Position numbers and translations under genes: made by a program
Source: Ancylobacter moscoviensis
Lineage (GTDB): Bacteria > Pseudomonadota > Alphaproteobacteria > Rhizobiales > Xanthobacteraceae
Reading direction: 5' to 3'
Length of the DNA stretch: 64,000 nt
NCBI RefSeq assembly: GCF_007559435.1
Contig: NZ_VMBP01000002.1
Location: 496,001-560,000 of the forward strand
Shown: positions 1 through 11,085 of the stretch, piece after piece
Numbering within the stretch: the stretch's first letter is position 1
Layout: every line of letters begins with the position of its first letter
Notes under the pieces: model-generated
Database searches by the model: none
Seen by the model: only the letters and a program-made list of their open reading frames with translations
Told to the model about the DNA's origin: nothing

Positions 1-567
1 ATCTCGTCCTCATTCTCGCCGCGCAGGGCGACGGCGTTGAGCTTGACGTGCAGCCCGGCCGCCTGGGCGGCGTCGATGCCGGCGAGCACCTTGCCAAGAT
101 CGCCCCAGCGGGTCAGCGCCCGGAAGCGCTGCGGGTCGAGCGTGTCGAGCGAGACGTTGATGCGCTTCACACCACAATCGGCCAGCTCGCGCGCGAAGCG
201 GGCGAGCTGCGAGCCGTTGGTGGTCAGCGTCAGTTCCTCCAGAGCACCGGAATCGAGATGCCGGCCGAGGGAGCGGAACAGGGTCATCACGTCGCGGCGC
301 ACCAGCGGCTCGCCGCCGGTGAGGCGCAGCTTCTTCACGCCGCGGGCGACGAAGGCCGAGCACAGCCGGTCGAGCTCTTCCAGCGTCAGCAGCTCCGGCT
401 TCGGCAGGAAGGTCATGTGCTCCGCCATGCAGTAGACGCAGCGGAAATCACAGCGGTCGGTGACGGAGACGCGCAGATAGGTGACCGCGCGGCCGAACGT
501 GTCGACGAGCGGCGCCCGCGGGGTTTCCCGCTGTATCCGGTCGATGACGGTTTCGTCGCTGATCACG
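1..567 (-). CDS. moaA: GTP 3',8-cyclase MoaA (partial, C-terminus beyond window)
   Basis: This radical SAM enzyme converts GTP to 3',8-cyclo-GTP, the first step of molybdenum cofactor synthesis in the cytoplasm. The visible ~189 residues contain the radical SAM triad CxxxCxxC in [10 protein letters not shown] (about residues 39-46) and the SAM-binding LTGGEPLVR (about 83-90). Family members are usually 330-350 residues, so just over half is present and the second Fe-S cluster lies outside the window. The start is taken as GTG at 567 because a GGGAG ribosome site lies about 8 bases upstream and an in-frame TAG lies about 20 bases further up. It is divergent from the DUF971 gene. Family assignment is firm. 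Confidence 0.93.
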
Positions 568-791
568 TCCGCGCTCCCGAGACGCCGATGGATCCGGCGC
601 TACCTATTCAGGATATTTCTAATGATTGGGCATCCCCATGCCAAGGCGCAGACGCCTATCGGGCGATTGCCTAAACCATTCGTGACGTGCGTTCCGACAA
701 ATGCGCGCCGGCGGATCAGACCTCCGGCGAACGGCTTGGCGAACGTCCGCCGCATCTCTATGTGGAGTGCCGACGAGAGAAGGGGAAGACC

Positions 792-1196
792 GTGACCGAC
801 GCCTCGACCCACAGCCCGAGCAATGCCTGGCCGACCGAGATCCGGATCCACAAGGACCGGCGCGCCCTCACCATCGCTTTCGACGACGGCACCAGCTTCA
901 TCCTGCCGGCGGAGTATCTGCGGGTCGAGAGTCCCTCCGCCGAGGTGCAGGGCCATTCGCCGGCCGACCGTCAGCTCGTCGCCGGCAAGCGAGAGGTGCG
1001 GATCGATGAGGCCATTCCCGTCGGCAATTATGCCGTGCGCCTGATATTCGACGACCAGCATTCGACGGGTATCTACACGTGGGAGATCCTGCACCGGCTC
1101 GGCCGCGAGCAGGACGAGCTGTGGACGCGCTATCTGCAGGAGCTGGCGTCCAAGAATCTCTCGCGCGACGCGGCCGGCACCGTGCGCCGGCACTGA
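792..1196 (+). CDS. DUF971 domain protein (gamma-butyrobetaine hydroxylase-like N-terminal fold)
   Basis: A small cytoplasmic protein of 134 residues made almost entirely of a DUF971 domain, with family-typical segments such as WPTEIRIHKDRRALTIAFDD and the YAVRLIFDDQHSTGIYTWE block near residues 80-100. The domain also occurs at the N-terminus of gamma-butyrobetaine hydroxylase, but here it stands alone without the oxygenase. Stand-alone copies often sit near Mrp/ApbC Fe-S carrier or molybdenum cofactor genes, which fits the divergent moaA neighbour; a role in Fe-S or Moco metabolism is inference. GTG at 792 is preferred over a longer frame from 687 because GAAGGGGAAG lies just upstream and the upstream residues do not look like the family. 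Confidence 0.8.
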   Translation: MTDASTHSPSNAWPTEIRIHKDRRALTIAFDDGTSFILPAEYLRVESPSAEVQGHSPADRQLVAGKREVRIDEAIPVGNYAVRLIFDDQHSTGIYTWEILHRLGREQDELWTRYLQELASKNLSRDAAGTVRRH

Positions 1197-1250
1197 CGCG
1201 AGAAGACCCCGGGCGGCGCACAGGCCGCTCCGGGGCGATATCGGGCGCGC

Positions 1251-1865
1251 TCAGTTCAGCACGACGACCTTGGTGCCGACGCGCACGCGATCATAGAGAT
1301 CGGCAACGTCGTCATTGGTCATGCGGAAGCAGCCGGAGGAGACCGCCTGACCGATGGTCTCCGGCTCGTTGGAGCCGTGGATGCGGTAGAGCGACGAGCC
1401 GAGATAGAGCGCGCGGGCGCCGAGCGGGTTGTCGATGCCGCCGGGCATGTAGCGCGGCAGGTCGGGGCGGCGCTTCAGCATCTGCGGCGGCGGGGTCCAG
1501 CCCGGCCACTCGGCCTTGCGGGTCACGGTCTTCACGCCCGACCAGCGGAAGCCGTCGCGGCCGACGCCGATGCCGTATTTCAGCGCGGTGCCGCCGCCCT
1601 GGACCAGATAGAGGCGGCGCTCACCCGTGTTCACGATAATGGTGCCCGGCGCGTATTTGCCGTTATAGGACACGACCTGCCGGCGGAGCGCCGAGTTGCC
1701 GCCCTTGACCGGTCCGTTGCCGAGATTCGACGGGCGCGCAAAGAGGTTGAAAAAGGAAGGCGCGGCATTCGTCGCGCTCTGTGCCATGGCCGGCGCCGTC
1801 GCCGCCAGGGTCACTCCGGCGAGCACCATGGCCGCCATCGTCTTCAGTCGCATCGCAAGCCCCAT
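1251..1865 (-). CDS. Periplasmic L,D-transpeptidase (YkuD family)
   Basis: Predicted periplasmic L,D-transpeptidase that forms 3-3 peptidoglycan cross-links or attaches proteins to peptidoglycan. The N-terminus is a Sec signal (MRLKTMAAMVLAGVTLAATA, likely cleaved after AMA). The YkuD domain fills the C-terminal two thirds and carries the catalytic HGSN...SSGCFRM motif (His about 163, Cys about 179) and the substrate-loop segment PGGIDNPLGARALYLG. Length (204 residues) fits the ErfK/YbiS/YcfS/YnhG group seen in many copies in Rhizobiales. ATG at 1853 (residue 5) is an alternative start. It appears to be transcribed alone. Confidence 0.9.
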   Translation of the reverse strand: MGLAMRLKTMAAMVLAGVTLAATAPAMAQSATNAAPSFFNLFARPSNLGNGPVKGGNSALRRQVVSYNGKYAPGTIIVNTGERRLYLVQGGGTALKYGIGVGRDGFRWSGVKTVTRKAEWPGWTPPPQMLKRRPDLPRYMPGGIDNPLGARALYLGSSLYRIHGSNEPETIGQAVSSGCFRMTNDDVADLYDRVRVGTKVVVLN

Positions 1866-2070
1866 ACGATCGATGATACGCCCCCGGCGTTTCCCGACGG
1901 GCCGCCGCGAGACCCGCCAGCACCACCACCGACACCCGCAGGCGCCTAAATATGCGCCGTATTTGACGAATGGCAGCCTGACGATGCCGTGAGTTCGCCG
2001 ATTGTGGCGTCTCTATGGCATGACGGCAACAGCCATGTGCGGGCAGCCGCTGGGAAGGCGCGGGACGCTC

Positions 2071-4056
2071 TCAGGGCGCGGCGGTCTCGGCCGCTGTAGT
2101 GGCGTGCTGCGAGCCGAAGATGAGGTTGCCGAGCCGCGTGCCGTAATACGCCACGCCCTTGCTGGTGAAGTGTGTGGCGTCGAATTCCAGCGGCTCGCCG
2201 TCGATGGAGAGCTGGCAGTTCATCTCGGGGCACATGTTCTGCAGGATCGAGACGTAGAGCACCGAGGGATTGTTGGCGAAGTGCTCGGTCAGCAGGCGGT
2301 CCGAGCGGTAGGTCACCTCGTCCATGTCGTCGGCGGTCCCAGTATCGGCGTTCTGCCGGTGCAGGCGCAGCGCGAGGATTTCCGGCACCGGCCGCTTGTA
2401 CTTCGGCACCGGGCCGAGCACGACCACCTTGATGCCGGCCGCGTTGAGGCGGGCGATGGCGCGGTCGAGGTCGGCCAGATGCTCGGGCGAGACGAAGGCA
2501 TCGCCGCCCAGGACCACGATCTCGGGCTTGTGGGTCAGCAGCCATTCGAAGGCGAACTTGTTCAGGCTGTCGCAGACCGGCGAGTGCGGGTTGGTGAAGT
2601 CGAGCAGCGGCAGGCAGGCCGCGCCAGTGATCTGCCCCAGCGCGTAGCCGTGCTCCTTGGCCATCGGCAGCAGGGCGCCGCTGAACTGGGCGACATGGCT
2701 GCTGCCCCAGAGCACGATGCGCGGTGAACCGGTGGGCAGGCATTCCGGCTTGATGTCGGCCGGGCTCTGCCCCTGCCGGACGAAGCACAGGCCGTCCCGC
2801 ACCACCGGCTTGAAGGCGTAGTTGGTGTAGGCCAGCACGCGCTGGATCTCGGGATCCATGCGGCCGGGGAAGCCCCTCGTGCTGGTGGTGAGCGTGCCGA
2901 ACCCCAGCAGCACCGCGATCCCGGCCGCCGTGGCGCCGAAGACGATGCGACGCGGAAAGGCGACCCGGTTCAGCCGCACCGGCTGCTCGACGAAGCGCCA
3001 GGACAGCCAGCCGAGCAGCGTGGAGAGCGCGACGCCGCCGATCAGGAACAGGCGCGTATCCATGTCCGGCCAGAGCTGGCGGGCGAAGACCACGATGGGC
3101 CAATGGACCAGATAGAGCGAGTAGGAGATGGCGCCGAAGAAGCGCATCGGTGCCACGCCGAGCAGCCGCGCCGGCAGGCTCTCGGTGCGTTCGCCGCCCC
3201 ACAGCACGAGCGTCGCGCCGAGGCAGGGAATCAACGCCAGCCGCCCGGGGAAGGGCGAGGCCGAGGTGATCGTCAGCATGCCGTAGAGGATGAGCCCCGC
3301 GCCGGCGAGGATAGCCGCCCCGCCAATGTGCCGGTTGCCGGAAAAGCGCATGCCGGGCAGGGCGAGTGCCGCGCCGATCAGCAGTTCGAAGGCGCGGAAG
3401 GGCAACAGGTAGAACGCCGCCGCCGGGTTGGTCTGGCGCACCATCTCGCAGGCGACGAGCGAGGCGACGAGGATCGCCAGCACGGCCCAGGGCAGCGCCT
3501 TCGGCCAGAAGCGCCGGCAGACGAGGATGAGCGCGGGGAAGAGGAAATAGAACTGTTCCTCCACGCCCAGCGACCAGTAGTGCAGCAGCGGCATCTCCTC
3601 CGCCGATGAGCCGAAATAGTCCGCTCGCCGGTAGAAGTAGACATTGCCGAAGGCGAGCACCGACCAGATCAGCGAGCGCGCATAGGACAGGAGCTGGTTC
3701 GGTAGCAGGACGAACAGCGCGATGACGCTGGTCACCGCCGAGACCGCGACGAAGGCCGGCACGATGCGTCGCATGCGCCGCTCGTAGAAGCCGAAGATCG
3801 AGAAGCTGCCGTCGGCGGTGTCGGCGTAGATCGACTTGGAGATCAGGAAGCCGGAGATGACGAAGAACACGTCGACGCCGACGAACCCGCCCGGCAGCCA
3901 GTTCGCCCCGAAATGGAACAGCACGACGCCGAGGACGGCGACGGCGCGCAGTCCGTCGATATGGGCGCGGTAACGCAGATGGTGATGCACGGCGGCGGCT
4001 GGCTCTTTCACGCGAAAAGGTCGGTCATTATCGCCGATGGAGGCCGCGCACGGCAT
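2071..4056 (-). CDS. Acyltransferase 3 (OafA/YrhL type) fused to SGNH hydrolase domain
   Basis: A 661-residue inner-membrane O-acyltransferase with a C-terminal periplasmic SGNH domain, the architecture of OafA-like enzymes that acetylate O-antigen, exopolysaccharide or peptidoglycan sugars. The N-terminal half has about ten hydrophobic segments and the hallmark IDGLRAVAVLGVVLFHFG and VDVFFVISGFLIS motifs. The C-terminal domain has a serine block (LWGSSHVAQF) and the distal DATHFTS Asp-x-x-His pair near residue 630, so the SGNH domain looks catalytically intact. The acceptor sugar cannot be read from the sequence and no glycosyltransferases lie beside it. The exact start is uncertain; the first conserved residues begin about 30 codons in. 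Confidence 0.88.
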   Translation of the reverse strand: MPCAASIGDNDRPFRVKEPAAAVHHHLRYRAHIDGLRAVAVLGVVLFHFGANWLPGGFVGVDVFFVISGFLISKSIYADTADGSFSIFGFYERRMRRIVPAFVAVSAVTSVIALFVLLPNQLLSYARSLIWSVLAFGNVYFYRRADYFGSSAEEMPLLHYWSLGVEEQFYFLFPALILVCRRFWPKALPWAVLAILVASLVACEMVRQTNPAAAFYLLPFRAFELLIGAALALPGMRFSGNRHIGGAAILAGAGLILYGMLTITSASPFPGRLALIPCLGATLVLWGGERTESLPARLLGVAPMRFFGAISYSLYLVHWPIVVFARQLWPDMDTRLFLIGGVALSTLLGWLSWRFVEQPVRLNRVAFPRRIVFGATAAGIAVLLGFGTLTTSTRGFPGRMDPEIQRVLAYTNYAFKPVVRDGLCFVRQGQSPADIKPECLPTGSPRIVLWGSSHVAQFSGALLPMAKEHGYALGQITGAACLPLLDFTNPHSPVCDSLNKFAFEWLLTHKPEIVVLGGDAFVSPEHLADLDRAIARLNAAGIKVVVLGPVPKYKRPVPEILALRLHRQNADTGTADDMDEVTYRSDRLLTEHFANNPSVLYVSILQNMCPEMNCQLSIDGEPLEFDATHFTSKGVAYYGTRLGNLIFGSQHATTAAETAAP

Positions 4057-4065
4057 GCCGGATGG

Positions 4066-4785
4066 CTAGAACAGGCTTCCCTGCGTCCAGTTTGCGCCGG
4101 GGTGTTGCTCGCCGGCCATAGGAAGCGGCGGCGGGTCCTCCTTCGCGCCGCCCCGCGAAATGACCGTCAGAAGCGCCTCCGGCAAGGGGCGCTGGAGGGC
4201 GCCGGCCTCGCTCCACGGCGCGTGCAGCCAGACCTCCCGCTCCTCCCTTGTGGTCAGGATGACCGGCATCGCCTTGGGATGGATCGGCGCGACGACGGCG
4301 TTGGGCTCGCAGGTCAGAAAGCCGAACAGCTCGTGCTCACCGTCCACCGGATCGGCCTTCGTGCCGCGCCGGCCGGTCCAGCGTGTCCAAAGGCCGGCGA
4401 AGAAGGCGAGCGGGCGTTCGTCCGACAGGGCGAACCAGACCACGTCCTTGCGTCCGGTGTGTGGATTCGGCTCCGGCGCGTATTCGCTGAAGCTGGTGAA
4501 GGGCACGAGACAGCGATGCGCCGGTCCGCTCCACGTCCGCCAATGCGGGGAGGCGAGGTTGCGGATGTTCGTTACCGGCGGGCCGGCCAGATGCGGCGGC
4601 GAGGGCATGCCCCAGCGGGCCAGCGCCAGTTCGCGCGTCCCGTCCGGCGCCGTGCGGACGATGGGGGCCGGCTGGTCCGGGAAGATGCCGGTCTGCGCCG
4701 GCAGGTTGCCGGCGAGATTGTTCAGCGTGCCGACCAGGTCGGCGATTCCCTGGACGTTCGAAGTGTGGCTGTAGAGATTGCACAT
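4066..4785 (-). CDS. SRAP/HMCES-type abasic site processing protein (YedK-like)
   Basis: Sensor and shield of abasic sites in single-stranded DNA; the N-terminal cysteine forms a thiazolidine cross-link with the abasic sugar. With the start at 4785 the protein begins MCNLYS, giving the essential Cys2 after methionine removal, which fixes this start against a longer frame from 4872. Other expected active-site residues are visible: Asn in VTNIRN (about 73-76), Glu in SFSEYAPEP (about 101) and His in APIHPKAMP (about 169). Length (239 residues) is normal. The usual RCLVPADGFYEW block reads [12 protein letters not shown], a modest divergence. It lies 9 bases before the acyltransferase start on the same strand. 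Confidence 0.92.
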   Translation of the reverse strand: MCNLYSHTSNVQGIADLVGTLNNLAGNLPAQTGIFPDQPAPIVRTAPDGTRELALARWGMPSPPHLAGPPVTNIRNLASPHWRTWSGPAHRCLVPFTSFSEYAPEPNPHTGRKDVVWFALSDERPLAFFAGLWTRWTGRRGTKADPVDGEHELFGFLTCEPNAVVAPIHPKAMPVILTTREEREVWLHAPWSEAGALQRPLPEALLTVISRGGAKEDPPPLPMAGEQHPGANWTQGSLF

Positions 4786-4918
4786 GCGTGCCGAGCATGG
4801 GGCGCCCGGCCGGGCGCGTGAAGGCACGCCGGCACGGATGCGGACAGCCGTCCACACAATCGCACGCTGCAAAAGGGCACGCGCCGGCGAAGTCGTCCGG
4901 TATCGTGGGGAGCGATGA

Positions 4919-4993
4919 TGGTGGGCGATGCAGGGATTGAACCTGCGACCCCTCCCGTGTGAAGGGAGTGCTCTCCCGCTGAGCTAATCGCCC
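4919..4993 (-). tRNA. tRNA-Val (anticodon CAC)
   Basis: The minus strand reads as a full cloverleaf with encoded CCA: acceptor GGGCGAT pairing with ATCGCCC, anticodon stem CTCCC/GGGAG enclosing loop TTCACAC, and the T-arm GCAGG-TTCAATC-CCTGC. The anticodon CAC reads the valine codon GUG. Length is 75 bases including CCA. Confidence 0.96.
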
Positions 4994-5080
4994 GTCGGAC
5001 GCCGCGTTGACGCGGCGCCGTCGTCCATCGCGGCGGGATTTAGTGTGCCGGGGTCGCAGGTGTCAAGCGCGCTCGCGCCG

Positions 5081-5770
5081 TCACCCACGGCCGAGAAGCC
5101 GTTCCACCGTTCCCGGCAGCAGATCGTAGTGGTCGATCAGCACGTCGCCGCCCAGTTCCTCCGCCGGAGTATCGGTGTAGCCGAAGGGCACGACGATGAC
5201 GGGAACGCGGGCGTTCTTGCCGGTCAGCACGTCGGTCATGCTGTCGCCGACCATGATGGCGCGGTGGGCGGAGCCGCCGGCCCGCTCGATGGTGCCTATG
5301 AGATGGCCGGCATCGGGCTTGGAGACCGGGAAGGTGTCCGAGCCGGCGATGACGGCGAAGCGGTCGGTGAGGCCGAGCTGGTCGAGGAGCAAGCGCGAGA
5401 GATATTCCAGCTTGTTCGTGCACACCGCGAGCACGTGGCCGCGCTCCGCCAGCACGTCGAGCGCCTCGACGAGGCCCGGGAAGGGGCGCGAGGAATCAGC
5501 GATATGGTCGGCATAGTGCTGGAGGAAGCGCTCGTAGAGCCGGTCGAAGGCCGGCGGATCGACGTTGATTCCGGCGGCGGTGAGCCCGCGATTGACCAGC
5601 GCCTTGGCGCCGGCGCCGATCATCTTGCGGGTTTCCTCGCGCGGCAGGCGCGGCGCGCCGGCTTCGTCGAGCACGATGTCGAGCGTGTCGAGCAGGTCGG
5701 GGGCCGTGTCGACGAGGGTGCCGTCGAGGTCGAAGGCGATCACGGCGGGCTGGGATGAAAGCGCAGACAT
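5081..5770 (-). CDS. gph: Phosphoglycolate phosphatase (HAD superfamily)
   Basis: A 229-residue HAD-family phosphatase that dephosphorylates 2-phosphoglycolate, from Rubisco oxygenation or DNA repair, to glycolate. HAD motif I is FDLDGTLVDTAPDLLDT (nucleophile Asp about 14), motif II is VCTNK, motif III is the Lys in PVSKPDAG, and motif IV is GDSMTD. The helical cap lies between motifs I and II. The start at ATG 5770 puts motif I at the usual distance from the N-terminus; the reading frame stays open upstream to 6496, but that part is antisense to another gene and is not family-like. Gph cannot be fully told from related sugar-phosphate HAD phosphatases, but similarity to Gph is good. Confidence 0.88.
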   Translation of the reverse strand: MSALSSQPAVIAFDLDGTLVDTAPDLLDTLDIVLDEAGAPRLPREETRKMIGAGAKALVNRGLTAAGINVDPPAFDRLYERFLQHYADHIADSSRPFPGLVEALDVLAERGHVLAVCTNKLEYLSRLLLDQLGLTDRFAVIAGSDTFPVSKPDAGHLIGTIERAGGSAHRAIMVGDSMTDVLTGKNARVPVIVVPFGYTDTPAEELGGDVLIDHYDLLPGTVERLLGRG

Positions 5771-5944
5771 GACGATTTCCGTGGATGGTGACGGGAAACG
5801 GTGGCTGCCCGCCGCCGCGAGACGGGTCAGGATTGCTAGGCCTACAATCCCGCCGCTTTTCGTGTCCAGCGTGGCGCGTCCATCGGGCGCATGCGGAAGG
5901 CATCGGGGGGTGGTAACAGGGCAATGTTTCGGGAATTCGTTTGG

Positions 5945-6499
5945 ATGAGGCTGAACATGCGAAGCTGGTTTGGAACGGCCGCCGGTGCCGTGGCGGTGCT
6001 GGGACTCGTGGCGATGGCCGCTCCGGCCGGAGCACAGGAGACGGCGCCTTCCGCGACGCCTGCCGCGCCTTCGGGGGCCGCTCCCGCCGGTACCACGCCT
6101 GCGCCCGCGGCGGCCGCGCCGGCCCCCGCCGCGCCGGCCGGCAACGCTGCTGTCGGTGCTCCCTCGTCGTCCGGCCCCTTCGTCTTCGGCTCTCCGCCCT
6201 CGGCTCAGGCGAACCGCGTCTATTCGGTGAACGTGCGTACCGGCGAAGTGAGCGCCTGCCAGTTCGAGCGGCCGGAAGGCAGCCTTGTCGGCGTCACCCG
6301 CTGCTTCCGTCGCGATACGAGCGCCGGCCCGGGCGCGTCCGGCACCTACGACATGGTGACCACCCGCTATTCCGGCGAAACCGGCATCTTCCGGGTGAAC
6401 GTGCAGACCGGGCAGATGAGCATCTGCTATGTGCGCGACATGCCCAAGGACGGCGGCGGTGTCGAGCCGGCGGTGGTCTGCACCGAGGCGTCGCACTAG
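5945..6499 (+). CDS. Exported protein with Ala/Pro-rich linker, function unknown
   Basis: I do not recognise a named family. The protein starts with a signal peptide (MRSWFGTAAGAVAVLGLVAM ending in APAGA-Q), followed by about 45 residues of Ala/Pro/Gly-rich low-complexity linker. The C-terminal ~110-residue domain has paired beta-like phrases (VYSVNVRTGEVSACQFER, IFRVNVQTGQMSICYVRDM) that look like two internal repeats, each with one or more cysteines. The repeats suggest a small periplasmic beta domain, possibly stabilised by disulfides. ATG at 5957 is an equally good start; it is preceded by an in-frame ATG at 5945. It stands between divergent gph and rpiA. Confidence 0.7.
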   Translation: MRLNMRSWFGTAAGAVAVLGLVAMAAPAGAQETAPSATPAAPSGAAPAGTTPAPAAAAPAPAAPAGNAAVGAPSSSGPFVFGSPPSAQANRVYSVNVRTGEVSACQFERPEGSLVGVTRCFRRDTSAGPGASGTYDMVTTRYSGETGIFRVNVQTGQMSICYVRDMPKDGGGVEPAVVCTEASH

Positions 6500-6648
6500 G
6501 CGGATCGCCGCGGCGAGTCGTCCGTCGCGGTGGGTTGCGACGGGAAGTTGTGTCTCCGGGTGCTGCCGTGGGCTTGTCCCGGCGCCGTAACGGCGCTAGG
6601 CAGCGCTTGGAGACTGGAAATCCTCCAGCCTGAGCCCTTGCGAGCACC

Positions 6649-7350
6649 ATGTCCGACGCTGACGCCCTCAAACGTGAAGCCGCGGCCCGCGCCCTGGAAT
6701 ATGTCCGCTCGGGCATGAAGCTCGGGCTTGGCACCGGCTCGACCGCCAAGCATTTCGTCGACCTTCTGGCCAAGCGAGTCGAGGAAGGGCTGGAGGTGGT
6801 CGGCGTGCCGACCTCCGAGGCGACGCGGGTGCAGGCGGAGAGCCTCGGCGTGCCGCTCGGCACGCTCGACGAGCATCCCGTGCTCGACCTGTGCATCGAC
6901 GGGGCCGACGAGGTGGGGCCGGACCTCTCCCTCATCAAGGGCGGCGGCGGTGCGCTGCTGCGCGAGAAGATCGTCGCCTCCGCCTCCCGCCAGATGATCG
7001 TGATCGCCGACGCCTCCAAGAAGGTGGAACGGCTCGGCGCCTTTCCGCTGCCCATCGAGGTGGTGGATTTCGGCGTTGCCGCCATCCGCCGGGGCATTGA
7101 TCGCGCCGCCCGCGCGGCCGGCTGCGAGGGGCTGCTGACCCTGCGTCGGCGTGCCGATGGTCATGTTTTCGTCACGGATCAGGGACACCTGATCCTCGAT
7201 GCCGCCTATCACAGCATCGCCGATCCCCAGGCTCTGGCCGCGCAATTGTCGAGCGTGCCGGGCGTTGTGGAGCACGGCCTCTTCATCAATCTGGCGAGCC
7301 GCGTCATTCTCGCGGGCGCCGGCGGCGTGACGGTCATAGACCGCGCGTGA
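6649..7350 (+). CDS. rpiA: Ribose-5-phosphate isomerase A
   Basis: Interconverts ribose 5-phosphate and ribulose 5-phosphate in the pentose phosphate pathway (and the Calvin cycle if present). The 233-residue protein shows the phosphate-binding [15 protein letters not shown] (about 25-40), the catalytic [20 protein letters not shown] block (Asp about 84 onward) with the base Glu in REKIVA, and the conserved C-terminal [10 protein letters not shown]. Length is usual for RpiA. Together with the nearby phosphoglycolate phosphatase it would suit an organism using the Calvin cycle, but that is only inference. The DUF2059 gene follows within 25 bases and may be co-transcribed. Confidence 0.97.
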   Translation: MSDADALKREAAARALEYVRSGMKLGLGTGSTAKHFVDLLAKRVEEGLEVVGVPTSEATRVQAESLGVPLGTLDEHPVLDLCIDGADEVGPDLSLIKGGGGALLREKIVASASRQMIVIADASKKVERLGAFPLPIEVVDFGVAAIRRGIDRAARAAGCEGLLTLRRRADGHVFVTDQGHLILDAAYHSIADPQALAAQLSSVPGVVEHGLFINLASRVILAGAGGVTVIDRA

Positions 7351-7374
7351 TCAATGTTTGTCAGGGAGACATTC

Positions 7375-7923
7375 ATGCGGCTTGATATTGCAGGACGGCT
7401 GACCGGTGTGGCGCTGGCGCTGGCCGCCCTCGCGGGCGCAGCTCCCGCATTGGCCCAGAACCAGCCGTTCAACATGGGTGATGCGAAGGCCGGCGCTGCC
7501 GCACCGAGCCCGGAGCGGATGAAGCTTGCCAACGAACTGCTCGTGGCCAATGGCGAGGCGACCAGCTTCGACGCCATGATCCCCGGCATTATCGAACAGG
7601 CGGCGGGCAGCTTCGTGCAGGCCAATCCGGATCTCATCCGCGACCTGCGCGAAGTCGCCAAGCAGCTCGTGCCCCAGTACGAGAGCCGCCGCAGCGAGAT
7701 CGTGCAGATCCTGGCCCGCACCTATGCCACGGCCTTCACCGACTCCGAGCTTGAGGAACTGCTGACCTTCTACCGCTCGGCCGTGGGCCGGAAGCTGGTG
7801 GAGAACCGCCAGAAGCTGCTCGACGCCGGCCTCAGCGGCATTCAGGCGTGGAGCGCCACCTTCTCCCGCGAGATGGAAGGGCGGGTCCGCGAGGAGATGA
7901 AGAAGCGCGGCTTCACCATCTGA
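7375..7923 (+). CDS. DUF2059 domain-containing exported protein
   Basis: A 182-residue protein with a clear signal peptide (MRLDIAGRLTGVALALAALA, cleaved near ALAQ) and a C-terminal all-helical DUF2059 domain (ELEELLTFYRSAVGRKLVEN and neighbours near residues 125-150). The domain is widespread in proteobacteria, periplasmic, and of unknown function. The start at 7375 has AGGGAG six bases upstream; the ATG at 7354 lacks such a site. It sits 25 bases after rpiA and ends before a strong terminator. Confidence 0.85.
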   Translation: MRLDIAGRLTGVALALAALAGAAPALAQNQPFNMGDAKAGAAAPSPERMKLANELLVANGEATSFDAMIPGIIEQAAGSFVQANPDLIRDLREVAKQLVPQYESRRSEIVQILARTYATAFTDSELEELLTFYRSAVGRKLVENRQKLLDAGLSGIQAWSATFSREMEGRVREEMKKRGFTI

Positions 7924-7962
7924 GGTGTCACCTTCTCTCCGAGACGCTTCCAATCGGAAATG

Positions 7963-7990
7963 AAAATGCCCGGCTCACGCCGGGCATTTT
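7963..7990. terminator. Bidirectional intrinsic terminator
   Basis: An 11-bp perfect stem AAAATGCCCGG / CCGGGCATTTT with a 6-base loop sits between the convergent DUF2059 and tctA genes. Its A-rich 5' arm and T-rich 3' arm give a U-tract on both strands, so it can end both transcripts. Confidence 0.92.
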
Positions 7991-8027
7991 GCTTTTGGGA
8001 GTATGGGACGGAGCGCCGCGCGGGCGC

Positions 8028-9539
<1,512 letters not shown>

Positions 9540-9552
9540 CGGGCGCGTTCCC

Positions 9553-10035
9553 TCAGATCAGCCGCTCGAGCGGGCCCTGCGGCAGCGAGAGCTGGAGCCC
9601 CTTGGCGAAGATGACGTAGATGACGAAGCACAGCACGGTGCCGGCGAGCAGATGCGCCCAGACCGGCCCCTTGCCGAAGCCCTTCGCGGTGGCGGCGAAC
9701 AGCCAGCCGGTGGCGATGGAGAAGCCGAGGAAAGGCAGCAGCACGATCTGCCCGATAAGGCCGGCGAGTACCCAGGCCATGGGGCCGATCTCGTCGCGCG
9801 GCCGTTCGACGGCGCCCTGGCGGATCGCTTCCACGGCCGTGGCGATGGACAGCAACGCGAGGCCGGCCGCGATGATGGTCGGGAAGGCGGCGGGGCCGAC
9901 GGCCGAGTGGGCGTTGATGCTGGCGAGCCGCCAGGCGTCCCATCCGACGACGAGCGCCAGCGCGGCGAGCCCGAAGGCGATGACGAAGCCGGCCTTGTCG
10001 GGCCGCTTGGTGGTGGTGATGCGAGGATCGCTCAT
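9553..10035 (-). CDS. tctB: Tripartite tricarboxylate transporter small permease TctB
   Basis: The small, four-helix membrane subunit (160 residues) of the TctABC carboxylate transporter. Hydrophobic stretches near residues 15-33, 45-63, 88-110 and 115-145 match the family, as does its place between tctC and tctA. ATG 10035 is chosen because the first helix begins soon after; the open frame to 10116 adds residues with no membrane character. Confidence 0.88.
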   Translation of the reverse strand: MSDPRITTTKRPDKAGFVIAFGLAALALVVGWDAWRLASINAHSAVGPAAFPTIIAAGLALLSIATAVEAIRQGAVERPRDEIGPMAWVLAGLIGQIVLLPFLGFSIATGWLFAATAKGFGKGPVWAHLLAGTVLCFVIYVIFAKGLQLSLPQGPLERLI

Positions 10036-10119
10036 CGGGCTGCTCCCGGCGGGTAGAAACAAGTCTCCCCCGCGGCCTCGCGGCCCGGGGGAGCGGAAGG
10101 TAGACGGTCCGGCCACCCC

Positions 10120-11085
10120 TTACTGGGCGAGGCCGATATCCTTGAGGATCGTCTGGGTGGACGCGATGTCCTTGGCGAGCTGCGCCTCGAAGGCCGGGCC
10201 GGAGAGGTAGGTGTCGGCCCAGCCCTTCTGGGCGAGCAGGTCGGTCCAGGCCTTCGACTTAGCCATCTTGTCGACGGTCTCGGTCAGGGCCTGCTTCTGC
10301 TCGGGCGTGATGCCCGGAGCGGCGGCGACCATGCGCCAGTTCTGGATCTCGACGTCGACGCCGCTTTCCTTGAACGTGGGCACGTCCTTCGCCTCGGGCA
10401 GGCGCTCGGCGCTGGAGACACCGAGGATGCGCAGCTTGCCGGCCTTCGCCTGCGCGTCGTACTCCGACAGGCTGGAGATGCCGACCGTGACCTTGCCGCC
10501 GAGCAGCGAGGCGAGGGATTCGCCGCCGCCGGAGAAGGCGATGTAGTTCACCTTGGTCGGGTCGACGCCGAGGGCCTTGGCGATCAGGCCGGCGGTGATG
10601 TGGTCGGTACCGCCGGCAGAGCCGCCGGCCCACGACACCTTCTGCGGATCGGCCTTCAGCGCCGCCACGAGGTCCGCCATCGACTTCAGCGGCGAATTGG
10701 CCGGCACGGCGATCGCCTCGTATTCGCCGGTGAGGCGGGCGATCGGGGTGACCTGCGAGAGGTTGACCGGCGACTTGTTGGTGATGATCGCGCCGACCAT
10801 GACGTAGCCGCCGACGATCAGGGCCTTCGGGTCGCCCTTGCTGGTGTTGACGAACTGCGCGAGGCCGATGGTGCCGCCGGCGCCGGGCACGTTCATCACC
10901 TGCACGTTCGGCACGAGCTTGTCGGCCTGCAGCACCTGCTGCATCGAGCGGGCGGTCTGGTCCCAGCCGCCGCCGGGGGCGGCGGGGGCGATGATCTTCA
11001 GCTCGCTGACCTGGGCGGAGGCGGCGCCGAACGGCGCGACGGCAACGGCTGCGGCGAGCAGCGCTCCGCGGAACATATGCTTCAT
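10120..11085 (-). CDS. tctC: Tripartite tricarboxylate transporter substrate-binding protein (TctC/Bug family)
   Basis: A 321-residue periplasmic binding protein that captures a carboxylate and hands it to TctAB. The signal peptide ([20 protein letters not shown], cleaved at ASAQ) leads into the Bug fold with the hallmark [14 protein letters not shown] and [14 protein letters not shown] loops that ring the ligand. TTGGAGGAAACC precedes the ATG at 11085, a good ribosome site. As the promoter-proximal gene of tctC-tctB-tctA it is probably the most expressed. No two-component TctDE regulator lies beside the operon. Ligand identity is open. Confidence 0.94.
   Translation of the reverse strand: MKHMFRGALLAAAVAVAPFGAASAQVSELKIIAPAAPGGGWDQTARSMQQVLQADKLVPNVQVMNVPGAGGTIGLAQFVNTSKGDPKALIVGGYVMVGAIITNKSPVNLSQVTPIARLTGEYEAIAVPANSPLKSMADLVAALKADPQKVSWAGGSAGGTDHITAGLIAKALGVDPTKVNYIAFSGGGESLASLLGGKVTVGISSLSEYDAQAKAGKLRILGVSSAERLPEAKDVPTFKESGVDVEIQNWRMVAAAPGITPEQKQALTETVDKMAKSKAWTDLLAQKGWADTYLSGPAFEAQLAKDIASTQTILKDIGLAQ

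Noticed and set aside
5771-6496. Upstream extension of the gph frame
   Set aside because: The frame is open, but this part is antisense to the exported Ala/Pro-rich protein and is not like any phosphatase; ATG 5770 gives the family N-terminus.
7354-7374. Alternative ATG for the DUF2059 protein just after rpiA
   Set aside because: AGGGAG is correctly spaced only for ATG 7375, which also begins a better signal peptide.
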